A stretch of 48,970 nucleotides of DNA from contig MPML01000033.1 in NCBI GenBank assembly GCA_002238445.1, positions 1-48,970 of the forward strand. Direction: 5' to 3'. The notes under the pieces are model-generated. The model ran no database searches. It was not told the DNA's origin and saw only the letters and a list, made by a program, of their open reading frames with translations. Of the stretch, positions 35,265-44,047 are shown piece after piece (position 1 is the stretch's first letter; the number at the start of each line of letters is the position of its first letter). Made by a program: the position numbers and the translations under genes. The stretch is from Caldilineaceae bacterium bin5. Its GTDB lineage: Bacteria; Chloroflexota; Anaerolineae; Caldilineales; Caldilineaceae.

Positions 35265-35612
35265 TCACTCTTCAACAGAGAAGGCGTTTAATTCAGTAGT
35301 CACTGCGCCAGCCGGAATTTGCGCCAGTACATCTAGATACCACCACCAATGTTCGGGAGTAACTCCATCTGCAGTCTCTCGCCAAGCCGTCAGATCCGCG
35401 ATGGATTGAATGGCCTCGTAGAACTGCTGCGCTTGTCGAAGTAGTCTCTTATCTGCGGTCGCCAGGCGTGCCTCCTGTTCAGACGTCAAGAGATGTCCCA
35501 TTGCATGCAGTTCGCTCCGGATCATCAGCATCTGCAAATGCTCCATGCCGCTGACATCGGGAAACGCAACGTCCACTTCATACGCTGACAGTTTTTCTTC
35601 GATTGTGGTCAT
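35265..35612 (-). CDS. Hypothetical protein, 115 aa (second gene of a two-gene cassette)
   Basis: Not recognised. A soluble, mostly helical protein with many Glu, Gln and Leu residues (MLMIRSELHAMGHLLTSEQE, AQQFYEAIQSIADL) and a Trp triplet in EHWWWYLDVL. Its start overlaps the stop of the next upstream gene by 4 nt, so the pair is translationally coupled. Size, overlap and isolated AT-richer setting resemble toxin-antitoxin or immunity-type pairs, but no known toxin or antitoxin motif is visible. Confidence 0.6.
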   Translation of the reverse strand: MTTIEEKLSAYEVDVAFPDVSGMEHLQMLMIRSELHAMGHLLTSEQEARLATADKRLLRQAQQFYEAIQSIADLTAWRETADGVTPEHWWWYLDVLAQIPAGAVTTELNAFSVEE

Positions 35613-35911
35613 GATAGGACCTCTTGCAGGGTTCCAAGTCTGTCAAAGGCGAAATTGCTAAGATACAATTTGGGGCGCTCGACGACATATGCGCTTTCGA
35701 GAACGCCATCTAGTGCAAACATGATCAACCAGGTCTGTCTCTGAATGATGCCGACGACGGCCACATAGGCAACGCTGTTGTAGTTATAGAGATACACTGT
35801 GGATGTTCGATCCGAAATCACCGAGTGGATGACCTGATCGTACTCGGCCTGAGTTGCGTCTGAGGCCAGGTTGCCCCCTTCTTTTGCGTTTCCGCAGTTG
35901 GTTAGATGCAC
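35609..35911 (-). CDS. Hypothetical protein, 100 aa (first gene of a two-gene cassette)
   Basis: Not recognised. After about 25 polar residues the sequence alternates hydrophobic and polar residues as in beta strands (STVYLYNYNSVAYVAVVG, QTWLIMFALDGVLESAYVV), then ends with FAFDRLGTLQEVLS. This suggests a compact soluble beta-sheet domain. Its stop overlaps the start of the 115-residue gene by 4 nt. The start codon is uncertain because no clear ribosome site is visible. Confidence 0.55.
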   Translation of the reverse strand: MHLTNCGNAKEGGNLASDATQAEYDQVIHSVISDRTSTVYLYNYNSVAYVAVVGIIQRQTWLIMFALDGVLESAYVVERPKLYLSNFAFDRLGTLQEVLS

Positions 35912-36499
35912 GGCCTTGTTTCCGGCGTATTTGATGTTGAACCAAGCGAATCGCGTCTGCTACCCTGGCACAATTCATTCCGGCCAAATGAGATGGCAAG
36001 AATAACGTCCAGTGGAAATTGTAGCGCGGCGCGTCCGGTTTTCAAGGCGAATATGAGCCCTGCACAGGTCGCCGGAGGCGCAATCCGAGTTCGCGGAAAG
36101 CCCTTCTGTTCTCCTTCGTCCCACGGCCAAGCCTCTTCTCCTGGCCAGCAAACCTCCCAATCCAAAATGCAAGTCGCCTCCCCCCTGAATTTGGAAACAA
36201 GTCAAGCCTGTTCTATTATTCCCCTTAACCTGAAATAATCGATTTCCACTGTCTATCTACCAGGCCTCAATGCCCCCGCCCGCCCTGTGCGAACCGTTAA
36301 GACACACACGGTTGTACGGGCACCTGCCGAGGCCGCAATGCGTCCATGAAAACAGGAACTTCTGTATTTCGTATAGAGCGAACACCAAGACGCGCCCCGG
36401 CCCCCTTGGTTCAGCGATGAAGAGCCACACAATTTAGTAGAAAAGGGGTAGACTAATTCTGCCCCATATTGTAAAAAATCATCTCAAAGGAGACAGAGT
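35912..36499. other. 588-nt intergenic region between divergent genes
   Basis: No gene is supported. The final part, before the sugar ABC operon, is AT-rich (around 36430-36485) and should contain its promoter, but I cannot identify a confident -35/-10 pair. Confidence 0.5.
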
Positions 36500-37849
36500 A
36501 TGTCCAAACTTCAGACACTTCCCCATCAAAACATGAGCCGTCGTGACATGTTGCGCCTTGCCGGCGTTGGCGCAGCCGGCGCCGCGCTCGCTGCCTGTGC
36601 GGCGCCCGCGGCCGCACCGGATTCCGGCGGAGGGGACGCTCCCGCCATGGAACCGGTCACAGTTATAGCAACCACCTCTATGCCGGTCAATACCTTCGAC
36701 AACTCCCTGGAGCGGTCAGTCGAACAGCTTCCTGAAATTGCCCTGGAAGTAAATGCCAATGGCTGGGGCGAAGGTGGCTGGGATGGATATTCAGACACCC
36801 TTCTGACCCGCATCGCCGGCGGCGAACAGATCGACGTCATTATGATCGCAATCGAAGGCCTGCGGCTTCTGACGGCAAAGAACGTCCTCGTAGCCCTGGA
36901 CGACTTCCTCGCTGGCGATCAACCAGCCAATGAGATCTTACAGAACGACGTCCATGTCACTCTCCGTGAAATGCTGCAAGTTGACGGCAAGCAATATGAG
37001 TACCCCTTCTCCTGGAACAACATGGTCATGTACTACAACACGGCCATCTTCGAAGAAGAGGGCCTCGATCCGCCGGCAAACGACTGGACCTGGGATGACT
37101 TCCTCGAAACCTGCCTGAAGGTTGCCAACGTGACAGGTGGCGCCGACGACCGCTTCGCATACTCTTTCTGGGGCGCAGGCATGTTCGGCATGGCAGCCTG
37201 GTACTTCAACAATGACGTTTCGCCTCTGTCCGATGACTGGCTGGATTCGAACCTGCTCGACCCCAAGGTAGCCGAAACAGTTCAGTTCATGGCCGATCTG
37301 ATCCTGGAACACAAAGTCGCCCCCAACCCTGAAGGCTGGGATGAATGGGCACAATTCCACGCCGGCAACCTCGTCATGCGTACCTGCGGCCGCTGGTGCA
37401 TCGGCGGTTCGCTCGAAGCCGACTTCACAACTTACGACATGCAATATCAGCCGCATCGGGCAGGCCCCCTCAGGACAGTGGCCGGGACCGACGGCTGGGG
37501 CGTCTCCACTTCCAGCGAGAACCCACAAGAGGCTTGGGAAATAGTGAAGCTGCTTTCCAGTACCGAGGCTTCGATTGACATGGTGCAGTTGGGCGGTAAC
37601 ATTCCCGCGCTGCGCTCTGTATCTGAGTTGCCCGTGTTTGCCGAGTTTGGCCCGCCCAACACGGCCCTCTTCTACGAAACGCTCGACTTCGCCGCAACCG
37701 TGCCGTCACCTACCAACTTCAACATAGTCGAACCGATTCTGAACCGTAACTATGCTACGATTTGGAATGGCGAACGCACCGTTGAAGAGGCCCTTCAGAC
37801 TGCCCACGATGAGGTGCAGGTGGAGATGGACAAGCTGAAGCAAGCATAG
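36500..37849 (+). CDS. Sugar ABC transporter substrate-binding protein, Tat-type lipoprotein
   Basis: Family 1 extracellular solute-binding protein of 449 residues. It has a twin-arginine motif (SRRDMLRLAG) followed by a hydrophobic stretch and lipobox (AALAACAAP), so it is probably exported folded and lipid-anchored. The mature protein has the usual bilobal layout with Trp- and Asp-rich ligand segments (for example NDWTWDDFLETCLKVAN, LVMRTCGRWCIGGS). AAAGGAGA lies 7 nt before the ATG. Two permease genes follow, but no ATPase gene is nearby; such systems often use a shared ATPase encoded elsewhere. The downstream GH116 gene suggests a beta-glucoside or oligosaccharide as cargo, which is inference. 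Confidence 0.9.
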   Translation: MSKLQTLPHQNMSRRDMLRLAGVGAAGAALAACAAPAAAPDSGGGDAPAMEPVTVIATTSMPVNTFDNSLERSVEQLPEIALEVNANGWGEGGWDGYSDTLLTRIAGGEQIDVIMIAIEGLRLLTAKNVLVALDDFLAGDQPANEILQNDVHVTLREMLQVDGKQYEYPFSWNNMVMYYNTAIFEEEGLDPPANDWTWDDFLETCLKVANVTGGADDRFAYSFWGAGMFGMAAWYFNNDVSPLSDDWLDSNLLDPKVAETVQFMADLILEHKVAPNPEGWDEWAQFHAGNLVMRTCGRWCIGGSLEADFTTYDMQYQPHRAGPLRTVAGTDGWGVSTSSENPQEAWEIVKLLSSTEASIDMVQLGGNIPALRSVSELPVFAEFGPPNTALFYETLDFAATVPSPTNFNIVEPILNRNYATIWNGERTVEEALQTAHDEVQVEMDKLKQA

Positions 37850-37862
37850 TCAGGCCAAATTA

Positions 37863-37928
37863 GGGATAGCAGGGCGCCGGCAGTATGAAAAGCACTGTAC
37901 CGTCCACTGCTCGGTAACCTGCTATCCC
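37863..37928 (+). promoter_or_regulatory. Intercistronic inverted repeat between binding protein and permease
   Basis: A perfect 11-bp inverted repeat, GGGATAGCAGG at 37863-37873 and CCTGCTATCCC at 37918-37928, encloses a 44-nt loop. It begins 13 nt after the binding-protein stop codon and ends 23 nt before the permease ATG. In many transport operons a stem-loop here protects the binding-protein message or reduces downstream transcription. Confidence 0.5.
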
Positions 37929-37951
37929 AAGGTCCTCCATTAGGACATTCC

Positions 37952-38893
37952 ATGACTTCAACAGCACTGCCTGACGATAAAACCGGTGGGCTGACCAAAC
38001 GCCTGACAGGCATGACCTTGGCCCGGCGCGAAGCATGGGCTGGCTATCTGTTCGCTACCCCAGCTCTGATGGGGCTTTTGGCATTCACTGCTCTGCCAAT
38101 CTTCGCCTCCCTCATTCTAATCTTTCTCCACTACGATTTGTTGACGCCGCCAAAGTGGGCCGGCGCTGAAAACATCACTCGGCTCGCTACCGATTCCAGG
38201 ATGTTCAAGATCTACTGGAATTCACTGCGGCTCGTTGTCGGCGCAACTTTCCTCAACAACGTTCTCGGTCTCCTCCTTGCGGTAGGTCTCAATCGCACAA
38301 TGCCTTGGGGCATTCGTTATGTCCTGCGAACCTCCATCTTTTTCCCGGTAATGACAACAACCGCGTCTCTGGCCGTAGTCTGGCGTTTCCTCCTGACGCT
38401 GGACAGAGGCGTAGTCAACTTCCTCATCGGCCAGATCGGACTGGACCCCGTACCTTGGCTCAGTAGCTCCACCTGGGCGCTGGTCTCCGCCATGATCTAC
38501 GATGTCTGGAAGAGTTGCGGCTATCTCATGGTTATCTATCTGGCCGGCCTGCAAGCCATTCCCGCTGTCTACTACGAAGCCGCTCGCATCGATGGCGCCG
38601 GCTTCTGGCAACAGTTCCGCAATGTTACCCTGCCCCTGATCTCGCCCACCGCCTTCTTTGCCATCGTTATCTCTCTCATCGGCGCATTCCAGATCTTCGA
38701 CAACGTGTGGGTACTCACCGAAGGCGGCCCGGGGGACGCCTCCCGCGTGATTGCCATGTATATCTACGAGAAGGCATTCCGCGGCTTTGAAATGGGTTAC
38801 GCGTCCGCCGTCTCCTTCACCCTGTTTATCATTCTGATCGCGCTCACCTTGCTGCAATTCCTCGGCGCACGGCGCTGGGTTCACTACGAATAG
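37952..38893 (+). CDS. Sugar ABC transporter permease (MalF/UgpA-like)
   Basis: Integral membrane permease of 313 residues with about six helices. The first helix follows the basic segment ARREAWAGYLFATPALMG, typical of this family. The ATPase-contacting EAA loop is YYEAARIDGAGFWQQFRNVT. The C-terminus (NVWVLTEGGPGDASRVIAMY) matches sugar permeases of the MalF/UgpA type. It lies 102 nt after the binding protein, with the stem-loop between, and 42 nt before the partner permease. Confidence 0.92.
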   Translation: MTSTALPDDKTGGLTKRLTGMTLARREAWAGYLFATPALMGLLAFTALPIFASLILIFLHYDLLTPPKWAGAENITRLATDSRMFKIYWNSLRLVVGATFLNNVLGLLLAVGLNRTMPWGIRYVLRTSIFFPVMTTTASLAVVWRFLLTLDRGVVNFLIGQIGLDPVPWLSSSTWALVSAMIYDVWKSCGYLMVIYLAGLQAIPAVYYEAARIDGAGFWQQFRNVTLPLISPTAFFAIVISLIGAFQIFDNVWVLTEGGPGDASRVIAMYIYEKAFRGFEMGYASAVSFTLFIILIALTLLQFLGARRWVHYE

Positions 38894-38935
38894 CGAACTG
38901 CTCTACTCGACGGGTTACGACAAAAGACCGGGTTG

Positions 38936-39829
38936 ATGGCAACGACAACAGGCTCAACAAATACGCCCGCTACGGTTCACAAGGCATATAGAAAGTCAGT
39001 CTGGCTCCATCTGGGCGAGGCCCTGTTGTGGCTGCTGCTGATATGCATTGCGATCATCGAGATTGCACCCATCAGTTGGATGTTCTCTACCTCGCTGCGG
39101 GACCCGAAGAACTCCTTCGATCTCCCTCCCGACTTCTGGCCTACAGCACTCCACTGGCAGAACTATCTCACCGTCATCAACTCGCCCGACATCGAGTTCA
39201 TGCTGTTCTTCTGGAACAGCCTCAAAATCGCCCTCATCGTCACCGGCGCGCAGCTGCTCACCTGCTCGATGGCGGGCTACGCCTTTGGCCGTCTTCGCTT
39301 CTTTGGGCGTGATATTCTCTTCGGTCTCTTCCTCGCCTCGTTGATGGTCCCGGCAACCGTCACCTTGATACCCTCATTCATCATCATCCGCTCCCTCGAC
39401 CTGATGAACACGCACTGGGCGCTCATTCTCCCCAGCGTCACCAGCGCCTTCGGCGTATTCCTGCTGCGCCAGCACTTCAAATCGCTGCCCGAAGAGCTCC
39501 TTGACGCTGCCAAAATCGACGGCGCCGGTTACTTCCGCATATACTGGCAAATCCTGCTCCCCTTGACCGGACCCGCCCTTTCCGCCCTCGGTATTTTCAC
39601 TTTTCTCGCCTCCTGGAATAACTTCGTCGGGCCGCTGCTCTTCCTGCGCGACTGGGACAAATTCACCTTCCCCATCGCCATCGCCACCATCCGCGGCTAC
39701 ATGGGCTCAGGCAACCAGTCTGAAGTACTGGCCGGCATCATGATCTCCATCTTTCCGCTACTCGTCTTCTTCCTCTTGGCGCAACGATGGATCGTCCAGG
39801 GCGCGGCAATTACCGGTATGAAGGGATGA
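38936..39829 (+). CDS. Sugar ABC transporter permease (MalG/UgpE-like)
   Basis: The second permease, 297 residues from the ATG at 38936 (a TTG immediately before it is in frame). The pattern is MalG-like: WLLLICIAIIEIAPISWMFS at the first helix, SLKIALIVTGAQLLTCSMAG, and the EAA loop ELLDAAKIDGAGYFRIYWQI. The C-terminal QRWIVQGAAITGMKG is the usual ending of this subfamily (QR.i..Glt.GavKG). It overlaps the next gene by 4 nt, so the YesL-like protein is translated with it. Confidence 0.92.
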   Translation: MATTTGSTNTPATVHKAYRKSVWLHLGEALLWLLLICIAIIEIAPISWMFSTSLRDPKNSFDLPPDFWPTALHWQNYLTVINSPDIEFMLFFWNSLKIALIVTGAQLLTCSMAGYAFGRLRFFGRDILFGLFLASLMVPATVTLIPSFIIIRSLDLMNTHWALILPSVTSAFGVFLLRQHFKSLPEELLDAAKIDGAGYFRIYWQILLPLTGPALSALGIFTFLASWNNFVGPLLFLRDWDKFTFPIAIATIRGYMGSGNQSEVLAGIMISIFPLLVFFLLAQRWIVQGAAITGMKG

Positions 39830-40503
39830 CCAGTCAGCACGGCATCACCGGCAGCACATATGTGGTTCAGGTTGTCCAGACACTCTGGGAAAACTTGCCT
39901 CAACTGCTCTGGGGAGCGCTGCTCTTCAATCTCATTTGCCTGCCCGCCGCCTTCCTCTTCACCGCCGGCCATTTCATCCCAACCCTTATCGTGGCCGCCC
40001 TCACCATTGGTCCTGCATGGGCCGCCCTGCTGGCCTTCGACATGCGCCTCATCCAAGGGATAGTGCCCCGGCAATATGCAATCTTCAATGACTTCCGCCG
40101 TCTCTGGCCGCGCAGCGTACTCTTGAGCCTGTTGACGGCCTTCCCACTGCTCGCTCTCATGACAACCCTGCCTGCCCTCCAAACCCAGCCGGTAGCCCCC
40201 ATCGTTTGGCTCGGCCTGGCAGCCGACCTCCTGGGATGTGCAGTGATGGCAACACTGTCACTTTATGCCTTTCCCAATCTTGTCCAGCAACGCGAAAATG
40301 GCGTCCGCGCCTGTATACGCGACGCCCTTATCCTGGCCAGCCGCCACTCCACCAACAGCCTGGGTCTCCTGGCTATCGGCATTCTCTTCAGTTTCTGCGT
40401 CGCCTATATCAGCCTGGGGCTCCTCCTCCTCCTACCAGTAATCTACAGCCTCTTCATCGCCGCCAACTACCAACTCGTCATGGAAAAAGAGGCCCAGGCA
40501 TAA
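39826..40503 (+). CDS. YesL/DUF624-family membrane protein
   Basis: A membrane protein of 225 residues with about five to six helices, resembling the DUF624 family named after Bacillus YesL. These proteins are typically encoded beside carbohydrate ABC transporters, but their role is not established. The family pattern is visible: LPQLLWGALLFNLICLPAAF near the N-terminus and a central FNDFRRLWPRSVLLSLL. The start at 39826 is chosen because it overlaps the permease stop as ATGA and has AAGGG just upstream; a start at 39787 would extend it inside the permease gene. A role in permease assembly or regulation is a guess. Confidence 0.8.
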   Translation: MTSQHGITGSTYVVQVVQTLWENLPQLLWGALLFNLICLPAAFLFTAGHFIPTLIVAALTIGPAWAALLAFDMRLIQGIVPRQYAIFNDFRRLWPRSVLLSLLTAFPLLALMTTLPALQTQPVAPIVWLGLAADLLGCAVMATLSLYAFPNLVQQRENGVRACIRDALILASRHSTNSLGLLAIGILFSFCVAYISLGLLLLLPVIYSLFIAANYQLVMEKEAQA

Positions 40504-40607
40504 GACAGTCTCTCGCGTCCTGCTTCAATCCCATTTCGCCCCAACGAATCAAATTCCAGCCACCATCAAACTAGCGCCCAACAGTCTGCCCTCTCTATAA
40601 TGCACTT

Positions 40608-40723
40608 CACCGACCACCGACCACCGACCACCGACCACCGACCACCGACCACCGACCACCGACCCCCGCCCCCCTACCCCCGACCACCGACCACCGACCA
40701 CCGACCACTGACCACTGACCACT
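40608..40723. repeat. Heptanucleotide tandem array, unit ACCACCG
   Basis: The 7-nt unit ACCACCG is repeated many times, broken by a degenerate GACCCCCGCCCCCCTACCCC-like patch in the middle and ending in ACCACTG variants. The array stops about 9 nt before the ribosome site (GGAG at 40732-40735) of the GH116 gene, so it forms most of that gene's immediate leader. Confidence 0.85.
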
Positions 40724-40741
40724 GCCCTTCCGGAGATTCAA

Positions 40742-43369
40742 ATGGAGCACTTCGTCTACCGCAACGAAAAAACCAACCAGATATCCTTCCCTCTCGGCGG
40801 CATCGGCACCGGTTGCATCGGCCTCGCCGGCAACGGACGCCTCATCGACTGGGAAATCTTCAACCGGCCCAATAAAGGCGGCGTAAACGGCTTCTCCCAC
40901 TTTGCCATCCGTGCCGAAAATGACGGCCAGGTTACCGACGCCCGCATCCTCCACGGCAACCTGCACTCTCCCTATCAGGGAGAGCTCGTCGCCCCGACCT
41001 TCAGCACCTTCGGCTGGGGCCCCCGCCGCGAATATCTGACCGGCCTGCCCCACTTCGAGAGCGTCGACTTCCGCGGCCAGTTCCCACTCGCCGAGCTCAC
41101 GTACCGGGACGACACCTTCCCCGGCCAGGTCCGGATGACCGCCTTCAACCCCTTCATCCCCACCAACGAAGACGACTCCGGAATACCCGCCGCCTTCTTC
41201 GAATTCAGCGTCACCAATTCCACCGCCGCCGATCTCACCTACACCGTCGTCGGCGTGCTCACCAACCCCCTGCCCGCCACAAACCTGAACGCAATCGAGG
41301 AGCGCACATGGGGCCACGCCCTCCACCTCTCCTCCGACAGCCTCCAGCCCGAAGAAACCGCCTACGGCAACCTGACCCTCGCCACCGACGCCGGCGTCGC
41401 CGGCGATGTCGACGTCAGCTGGCAGCAAAACTGGTTCCGCGGCGCCTGGTTCGACAACCTCGAAGTCTACTGGAAAGACCTCAATACCCCCGGTCCCTTC
41501 CAAAACCGCGCCTACGAATCCGCCGAACAGCGAGGCGGCGGCGCCCAATTCACCGAACAGGACACAGGCCTTCTCGCCATCCACCTGCCCGTCGCCGCCG
41601 GCGAAACCCGCCGCGTCCGCTTCGTCATCAGTTGGAGCTTCCCCACCTGCGAAAACTACTGGAAAAAAGAGCAAGCCAGCGCACAGACCTGGAAAAACTA
41701 CTACGCCACCCAATGGGACGATTCCAGCGCCAGCGCACAGTACGCCATCGAGAACTGGCCGCGCCTCTACGACGAGACGAAACGCTTCAAAGACGCGCTC
41801 TTCGCCTCGACGATTCCGGCCACAGCCCTCGACGCAGTGTCCGCCAACATCTCCATCCTCAAATCGCCAACCGTACTGCGCCTGGAGGACGGCACATTCT
41901 ACGGCTGGGAAGGTCTCCACCCCGACGAAGGTTGCTGCGAAGGCAGCTGCACCCATGTCTGGAACTATCAACAGGCGCTCCCCTTCCTTTTCCCCGCCCT
42001 CGAGCGCACCATGCGCACCGCCGACTACCGCTACAACCTCCTCGAAAACGGCGCAATGCCATTCCGCATCCAGCTACCCCTGGGCTCCGATCCATGGCCA
42101 TTCCGTCCCTGCTGCGACGGCCAGTTCGGCGGCGTCATGAAGACATATCGCGACTGGAAGATCAGCGGCGATCACGAGTGGCTAAGCTCCATCTGGCCCG
42201 GCGTAAAGAAGTCCCTCGAATACGCCTGGAGCCCCGAAAATATCGACCGCTGGGACCCCGACAGGTCCGGCGTTCTCACCGGCCGCCAGCATCATACCCT
42301 CGACATGGAGCTCTTCGGCCCCAACTCCTGGCTGACTGGCTTCTACCTCGGCGCGCTCAAAGCCGCCTCCGAAATGGCCGAATCAATCGGCGACGTGGCA
42401 ACCGCCTCCGAATACCACGCCATTTTCGAACGCGGCAAAGCCTGGGTCGACGCCAATCTCTTCAACGGCGAATACTACGTTCAGAAAGTCGACCTTGCCG
42501 ACCGTGCCCTCGTCGAATCCTACGGCCCCCAGGACGACGCCCTTAAAGGTGGCTCCGCCCTCGATGCCTATTGGAATTCCGAACACAACGAGATCAAGTA
42601 CCAGATCGGCGAGGGCAGCAGCATCGACCAGGTGCTCGCCCAGTGGCACGCCTCCCTCTACGGACTCGGCGACCTCCACGACCCGGAACAGGTCAAGCAG
42701 GCCTGCGCCGCCATCTACAAGTACAACTACGTTCCCGAAATGAGCCAGGTCTACAACCCCTGCCGCATCTACGCCCTCAACGACGAAGGCGGCCTCGTCA
42801 TCTGCGCCTGGCCCGAGGAAGAACAGAAGCCGCTCATCCCCGCCCCCTACTCGCAGGAAACCATGAACGGCTTCGAATACGCCGCCGCCTGCCACATGAT
42901 CATGGTCGGGCTCGTCGACGAAGGCATGCGCTGTGTCGAGGCCATCCGCCACCGCTACGACGGCGAGCGCCGCAACCCCTGGAACGAATTCGAATGCGGC
43001 AACAACTATGCCCGCAGCATGGCCTCCTACGCCCTCCTAAACGCCTTCTCCGGCTTCCAGTTCGACATGGTCAACAGCGCCATCGGCTTCCAACCAGTCC
43101 AGGAGGACAATGGCGAGTTCAACTGCTTCTGGTCCCTCGACTCCGGCTGGGGTCAGTTCCAGACCGCCTCCGACCACTGCTCCCTCAAGGTCCTCTACGG
43201 CGCCCTCATCCTTCAGCACATCAACCTGCCCTCCCTCGCCGACACCCCAGTAGTCCGCACCACCCTCGACGGCGAACCCGTCGCATTCGAACAACAGGAC
43301 GGCGCCATCACCCTGCAGACAAAGACCCAAATCCAGGCCGGACAAACACTCCAGCTGCTCTATCAGTGA
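40742..43369 (+). CDS. GH116 family beta-glycosidase (GBA2-like)
   Basis: Retaining beta-glucosidase/xylosidase-type enzyme of 875 residues, the bacterial counterpart of the non-lysosomal glucosylceramidase. The N-terminal beta domain (about 1-300) starts with [19 protein letters not shown]. The catalytic (alpha/alpha)6 domain (about 370-830) carries [20 protein letters not shown], where Glu400 aligns with the expected nucleophile, and [17 protein letters not shown], where Asp521 is the likely acid/base; these assignments are by analogy from memory. There is no signal peptide, so it should act on substrate imported by the ABC system upstream. GGAG lies 6 nt before the ATG. A fragment related to its C-terminal half survives as a remnant at 48409-48606. 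Confidence 0.9.
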   Translation: MEHFVYRNEKTNQISFPLGGIGTGCIGLAGNGRLIDWEIFNRPNKGGVNGFSHFAIRAENDGQVTDARILHGNLHSPYQGELVAPTFSTFGWGPRREYLTGLPHFESVDFRGQFPLAELTYRDDTFPGQVRMTAFNPFIPTNEDDSGIPAAFFEFSVTNSTAADLTYTVVGVLTNPLPATNLNAIEERTWGHALHLSSDSLQPEETAYGNLTLATDAGVAGDVDVSWQQNWFRGAWFDNLEVYWKDLNTPGPFQNRAYESAEQRGGGAQFTEQDTGLLAIHLPVAAGETRRVRFVISWSFPTCENYWKKEQASAQTWKNYYATQWDDSSASAQYAIENWPRLYDETKRFKDALFASTIPATALDAVSANISILKSPTVLRLEDGTFYGWEGLHPDEGCCEGSCTHVWNYQQALPFLFPALERTMRTADYRYNLLENGAMPFRIQLPLGSDPWPFRPCCDGQFGGVMKTYRDWKISGDHEWLSSIWPGVKKSLEYAWSPENIDRWDPDRSGVLTGRQHHTLDMELFGPNSWLTGFYLGALKAASEMAESIGDVATASEYHAIFERGKAWVDANLFNGEYYVQKVDLADRALVESYGPQDDALKGGSALDAYWNSEHNEIKYQIGEGSSIDQVLAQWHASLYGLGDLHDPEQVKQACAAIYKYNYVPEMSQVYNPCRIYALNDEGGLVICAWPEEEQKPLIPAPYSQETMNGFEYAAACHMIMVGLVDEGMRCVEAIRHRYDGERRNPWNEFECGNNYARSMASYALLNAFSGFQFDMVNSAIGFQPVQEDNGEFNCFWSLDSGWGQFQTASDHCSLKVLYGALILQHINLPSLADTPVVRTTLDGEPVAFEQQDGAITLQTKTQIQAGQTLQLLYQ

Positions 43370-43404
43370 GCTGCCCACCCTTCTCCTGACTCGCCCAAAA
43401 AACC

Positions 43405-43430
43405 GGCGCCGAGCCAAGTGGCTCGGCGCC
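43405..43430. terminator. Strong hairpin after the GH116 gene
   Basis: A perfect 11-bp stem, GGCGCCGAGCC and GGCTCGGCGCC, with the loop AAGT. It lies 36 nt after the stop codon. An A-tract on the left (CCCAAAAAACC) would be a U-tract for minus-strand transcription; on the plus side there is no T-tract, so it may act as a stability element or a weak terminator for GH116. Confidence 0.5.
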
Positions 43431-43517
43431 GCCCCAGACAACTGAAAAAAAGTGTCCTCCCCGCTTCTACCTTGACGAAAAGCGGCGTTCTCCCGTGGCC
43501 CCAAAAATTTCCTCCTC

Positions 43518-43920
43518 GGACAAAGGAAAGGTGTTCTTCGCGGCCCTTCGTGGCCCTTCGCGGATAAAAGGTGTTGCAGTTGCTGTTCTTCGCGGCCCTT
43601 CGTGGCCCTTCGCGGATAAAAGGTGTTGCAGTTGCTGTTCTTCGCGGCCCTTCGTGGCCCTTCGCGGATAAAAGGTGTTGCCGTTGCCGTTCTCCGCGGT
43701 TCTCCGTGGCCCTCCGTGGATGAAAAGGTGTTGCCGTTGCCGTTCTCCGCGCCCCTCCGCGTCCTCCGCGGACAAAAGGTGATGCAGTTGCCGTTCTCCG
43801 CGGTCCTCCGTGGCCCTCCGTGGATGAAAAGGTGTTGCCGTTGCCGTTCTCCGCGCCCCTCCGCGTCCTCCGCGGACAAAAGGTGATGCAGTTGCCGTCC
43901 TCCGTGGCCCTCCGTGGATT
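43518..43920. repeat. 52-bp tandem repeat array
   Basis: The GG that opens each unit falls at 43562, 43614, 43666, 43718, 43770, 43822 and 43874, a perfect 52-bp period. Shortened units lie at each end: 44 nt on the left, and 42 nt on the right, which lacks a 10-nt block. Each unit reads GGAYRAAAAGG, TGTTGCAGTTGC, then TTCTCCGCG, CCCTTCGTGG and CCCTTCGCGG in variants. The left units are near-identical; the right ones alternate between two subtypes with a 104-bp higher-order period. Relatives lie at 195-350 and 32744-32812. Confidence 0.9.
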
Positions 43921-43959
43921 AAATACAAGCCAAAGTAGATTGTTCCACCCACTTCCGTA

Positions 43960-43965
43960 TATAAT
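43960..43965 (+). promoter_or_regulatory. Possible -10 box before the glutamine synthetase-family gene
   Basis: A perfect TATAAT about 80 nt before the ligase ATG, without a convincing -35 at the right spacing (TTGTTC is 14 nt upstream). Low confidence. Confidence 0.25.
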
Positions 43966-44047
43966 TCCCCAACGAAACCGTAACAGGTTCCAATGAGCAG
44001 ATTCCTGCGCCGTGCCGCGGAAGCCAGTCAAGCCGGAGGAAAAGAAA

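Larger units (their letters stand above)
43370..44047. other. Intergenic region dominated by a 52-bp tandem array
   Basis: No gene is supported. It holds a strong hairpin just after the GH116 gene, the 52-bp array, and a short AT-rich segment before the ligase gene. Open frames on the minus strand are repetitive translations of the array. Confidence 0.7.

Noticed and set aside
40608..40723. CRISPR or origin iterons
   Set aside because: The 7-nt unit is too short for CRISPR, and no DnaA boxes, replication gene or AT-rich unwinding region is nearby.
40607..41971. 454-residue minus-strand open frame opposite the start of GH116
   Set aside because: Antisense shadow in GC-rich coding DNA; Gly/Val/Ala-rich with no domain, and its C-terminal part is the heptamer array.
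41308..42546. 412-residue plus-strand open frame inside GH116
   Set aside because: An Arg/Pro-rich shadow in another frame of a well-supported gene.
43518..43920. CRISPR array
   Set aside because: Units are repeated end to end with no unique spacers, and no cas genes are present.
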